Assembly: GCA_020073385.1 (NCBI GenBank)
Contig: JAIQFH010000024.1
Span: 1 to 64,000, forward strand
Reading direction: 5' to 3'
Source of the DNA: Terriglobia bacterium
Lineage (GTDB): Bacteria > Acidobacteriota > Terriglobia > Terriglobales > Acidobacteriaceae
Length of the DNA stretch: 64,000 nt
Both the position numbers and the translations under genes were made by a program. Under the pieces are notes generated by a model. That model worked only from the letters and a program-made list of their open reading frames with translations. It was not told the DNA's origin and searched no databases. Positions 63,855 to 64,000 of the stretch are shown here, piece after piece. Each line of letters opens with the position of its first letter. The stretch's first letter is position 1.

Positions 63855-64000
63855 CTATCCATCTGCGGTAAGCCAATCCTGAATCGGTTTGGGAACCCAA
63901 GTGCACTGGATCTTCGGGCCAGCAACCGCCTCAATTCGGCGTGCTGCGTCCTGGTCAGGATTGACGATGATCACCTCGGCCGCCCCCGTAGGAGGATACC
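63855..64000 (-). CDS. C-terminal end of an unknown protein, cut by the window edge
   Basis: On the minus strand a frame enters from the right edge and ends with TAG. It encodes about 47 residues: GAAEVIIVNPDQDAARRIEAV, then KIQCTWVPKPIQDWL and a short tail. It looks like real protein, with a strand-helix pattern. Toprim- or relaxase-associated domains come to mind, but this is too short to say. It converges with the GIY-YIG gene. Confidence 0.5.
   Translation of the reverse strand, partial: YPPTGAAEVIIVNPDQDAARRIEAVAGPKIQCTWVPKPIQDWLTADG

Larger units (their letters stand above)
48438..64000. mobile_element. Integrative conjugative element in tRNA-Asp (left part, runs off the window)
   Basis: The evidence is a tyrosine integrase and a MerR-like excisionase directly after tRNA-Asp. 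Accessory genes follow (Mrr-like nuclease, sigma/anti-sigma pair, DNA-binding protein, SRAP, uracil-DNA glycosylase), then VirB2, VirB3, VirB4 and a MobF relaxase-helicase. The right attachment site and the remaining mating-pair genes, if present, are beyond the window, so its completeness is unknown. Confidence 0.85.

Noticed and set aside
1-64000. CRISPR arrays
   Set aside because: No set of regularly spaced direct repeats was seen; the repeats found are palindromic, tandem, or att sites.

Overview
The window looks like chromosomal DNA of an Acidobacteriota member, probably class Terriglobia (Koribacter-like). This is an inference from the gene set: a predicted bacillithiol synthesis and reduction pair (bshA, ypdA), a DUF3488/transglutaminase membrane protein, an HpnK-type deacetylase, tandem fabH genes, moderately GC-rich coding DNA and frequent GTG/TTG starts. 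No rRNA gene or CRISPR array was seen.

Positions 1-41,968 are ordinary chromosome. A minus-strand glycan-degradation operon (GH38 alpha-mannosidase, ROK sugar kinase, Asp-box sialidase-like protein) occupies 1-5,541. The next block is for sulfur and nitrogen assimilation. It holds a translationally coupled sulfite reductase, precorrin-2 dehydrogenase, uroporphyrinogen methyltransferase and cysH operon (5,951-9,879), then convergent aspartate kinase, a LysR regulator and gltB-gltD. Further right are a TgpA-like protein, YdcF-like and AcpH-like proteins, the SRP RNA, two fabH genes, a transporter, fumC, ypdA, an MFS carrier, galE, proC, a LytS-type kinase, bshA, a PilZ protein and hpnK.

The strongest finding is a pair of ribosome-mediated transcription attenuators. 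Upstream of sulfite reductase lies a 31-codon leader peptide with nine cysteines. Upstream of aspartate kinase lies a 31-codon leader rich in Thr and Ile. Both are followed about 30 nt later by nearly the same terminator hairpin (arms AACCCACCGCCAGA / TCTGGCGGTGGGTT). In both, a segment just after the regulatory codons can pair with the 5' arm of that hairpin as an antiterminator. Cysteine would thus control sulfite reduction, and threonine/isoleucine the aspartate family, through one reused RNA module.

From 41,969 the window becomes mobile. A 3.56-kb island sits in tRNA-Val(TAC), bounded by perfect 46-bp repeats. It carries a tyrosine integrase, small minus-strand genes (one a Rap1a/Tai-type immunity protein), and a relic of a second integrase tail joined to the 3' end of a tRNA-Leu-like gene. 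A short chromosomal stretch with an unknown conserved-looking gene and a Tat-exported bicupin oxalate decarboxylase follows. A second element starts at tRNA-Asp(GTC) and runs past the window end. It carries an integrase and excisionase, an Mrr-like nuclease, a sigma/anti-sigma-like pair, a multi-domain DNA-binding protein, an SRAP protein, a uracil-DNA glycosylase, VirB2-VirB3-VirB4, a MobF relaxase-helicase and a GIY-YIG-like protein. It is best read as the left part of an integrative conjugative element.
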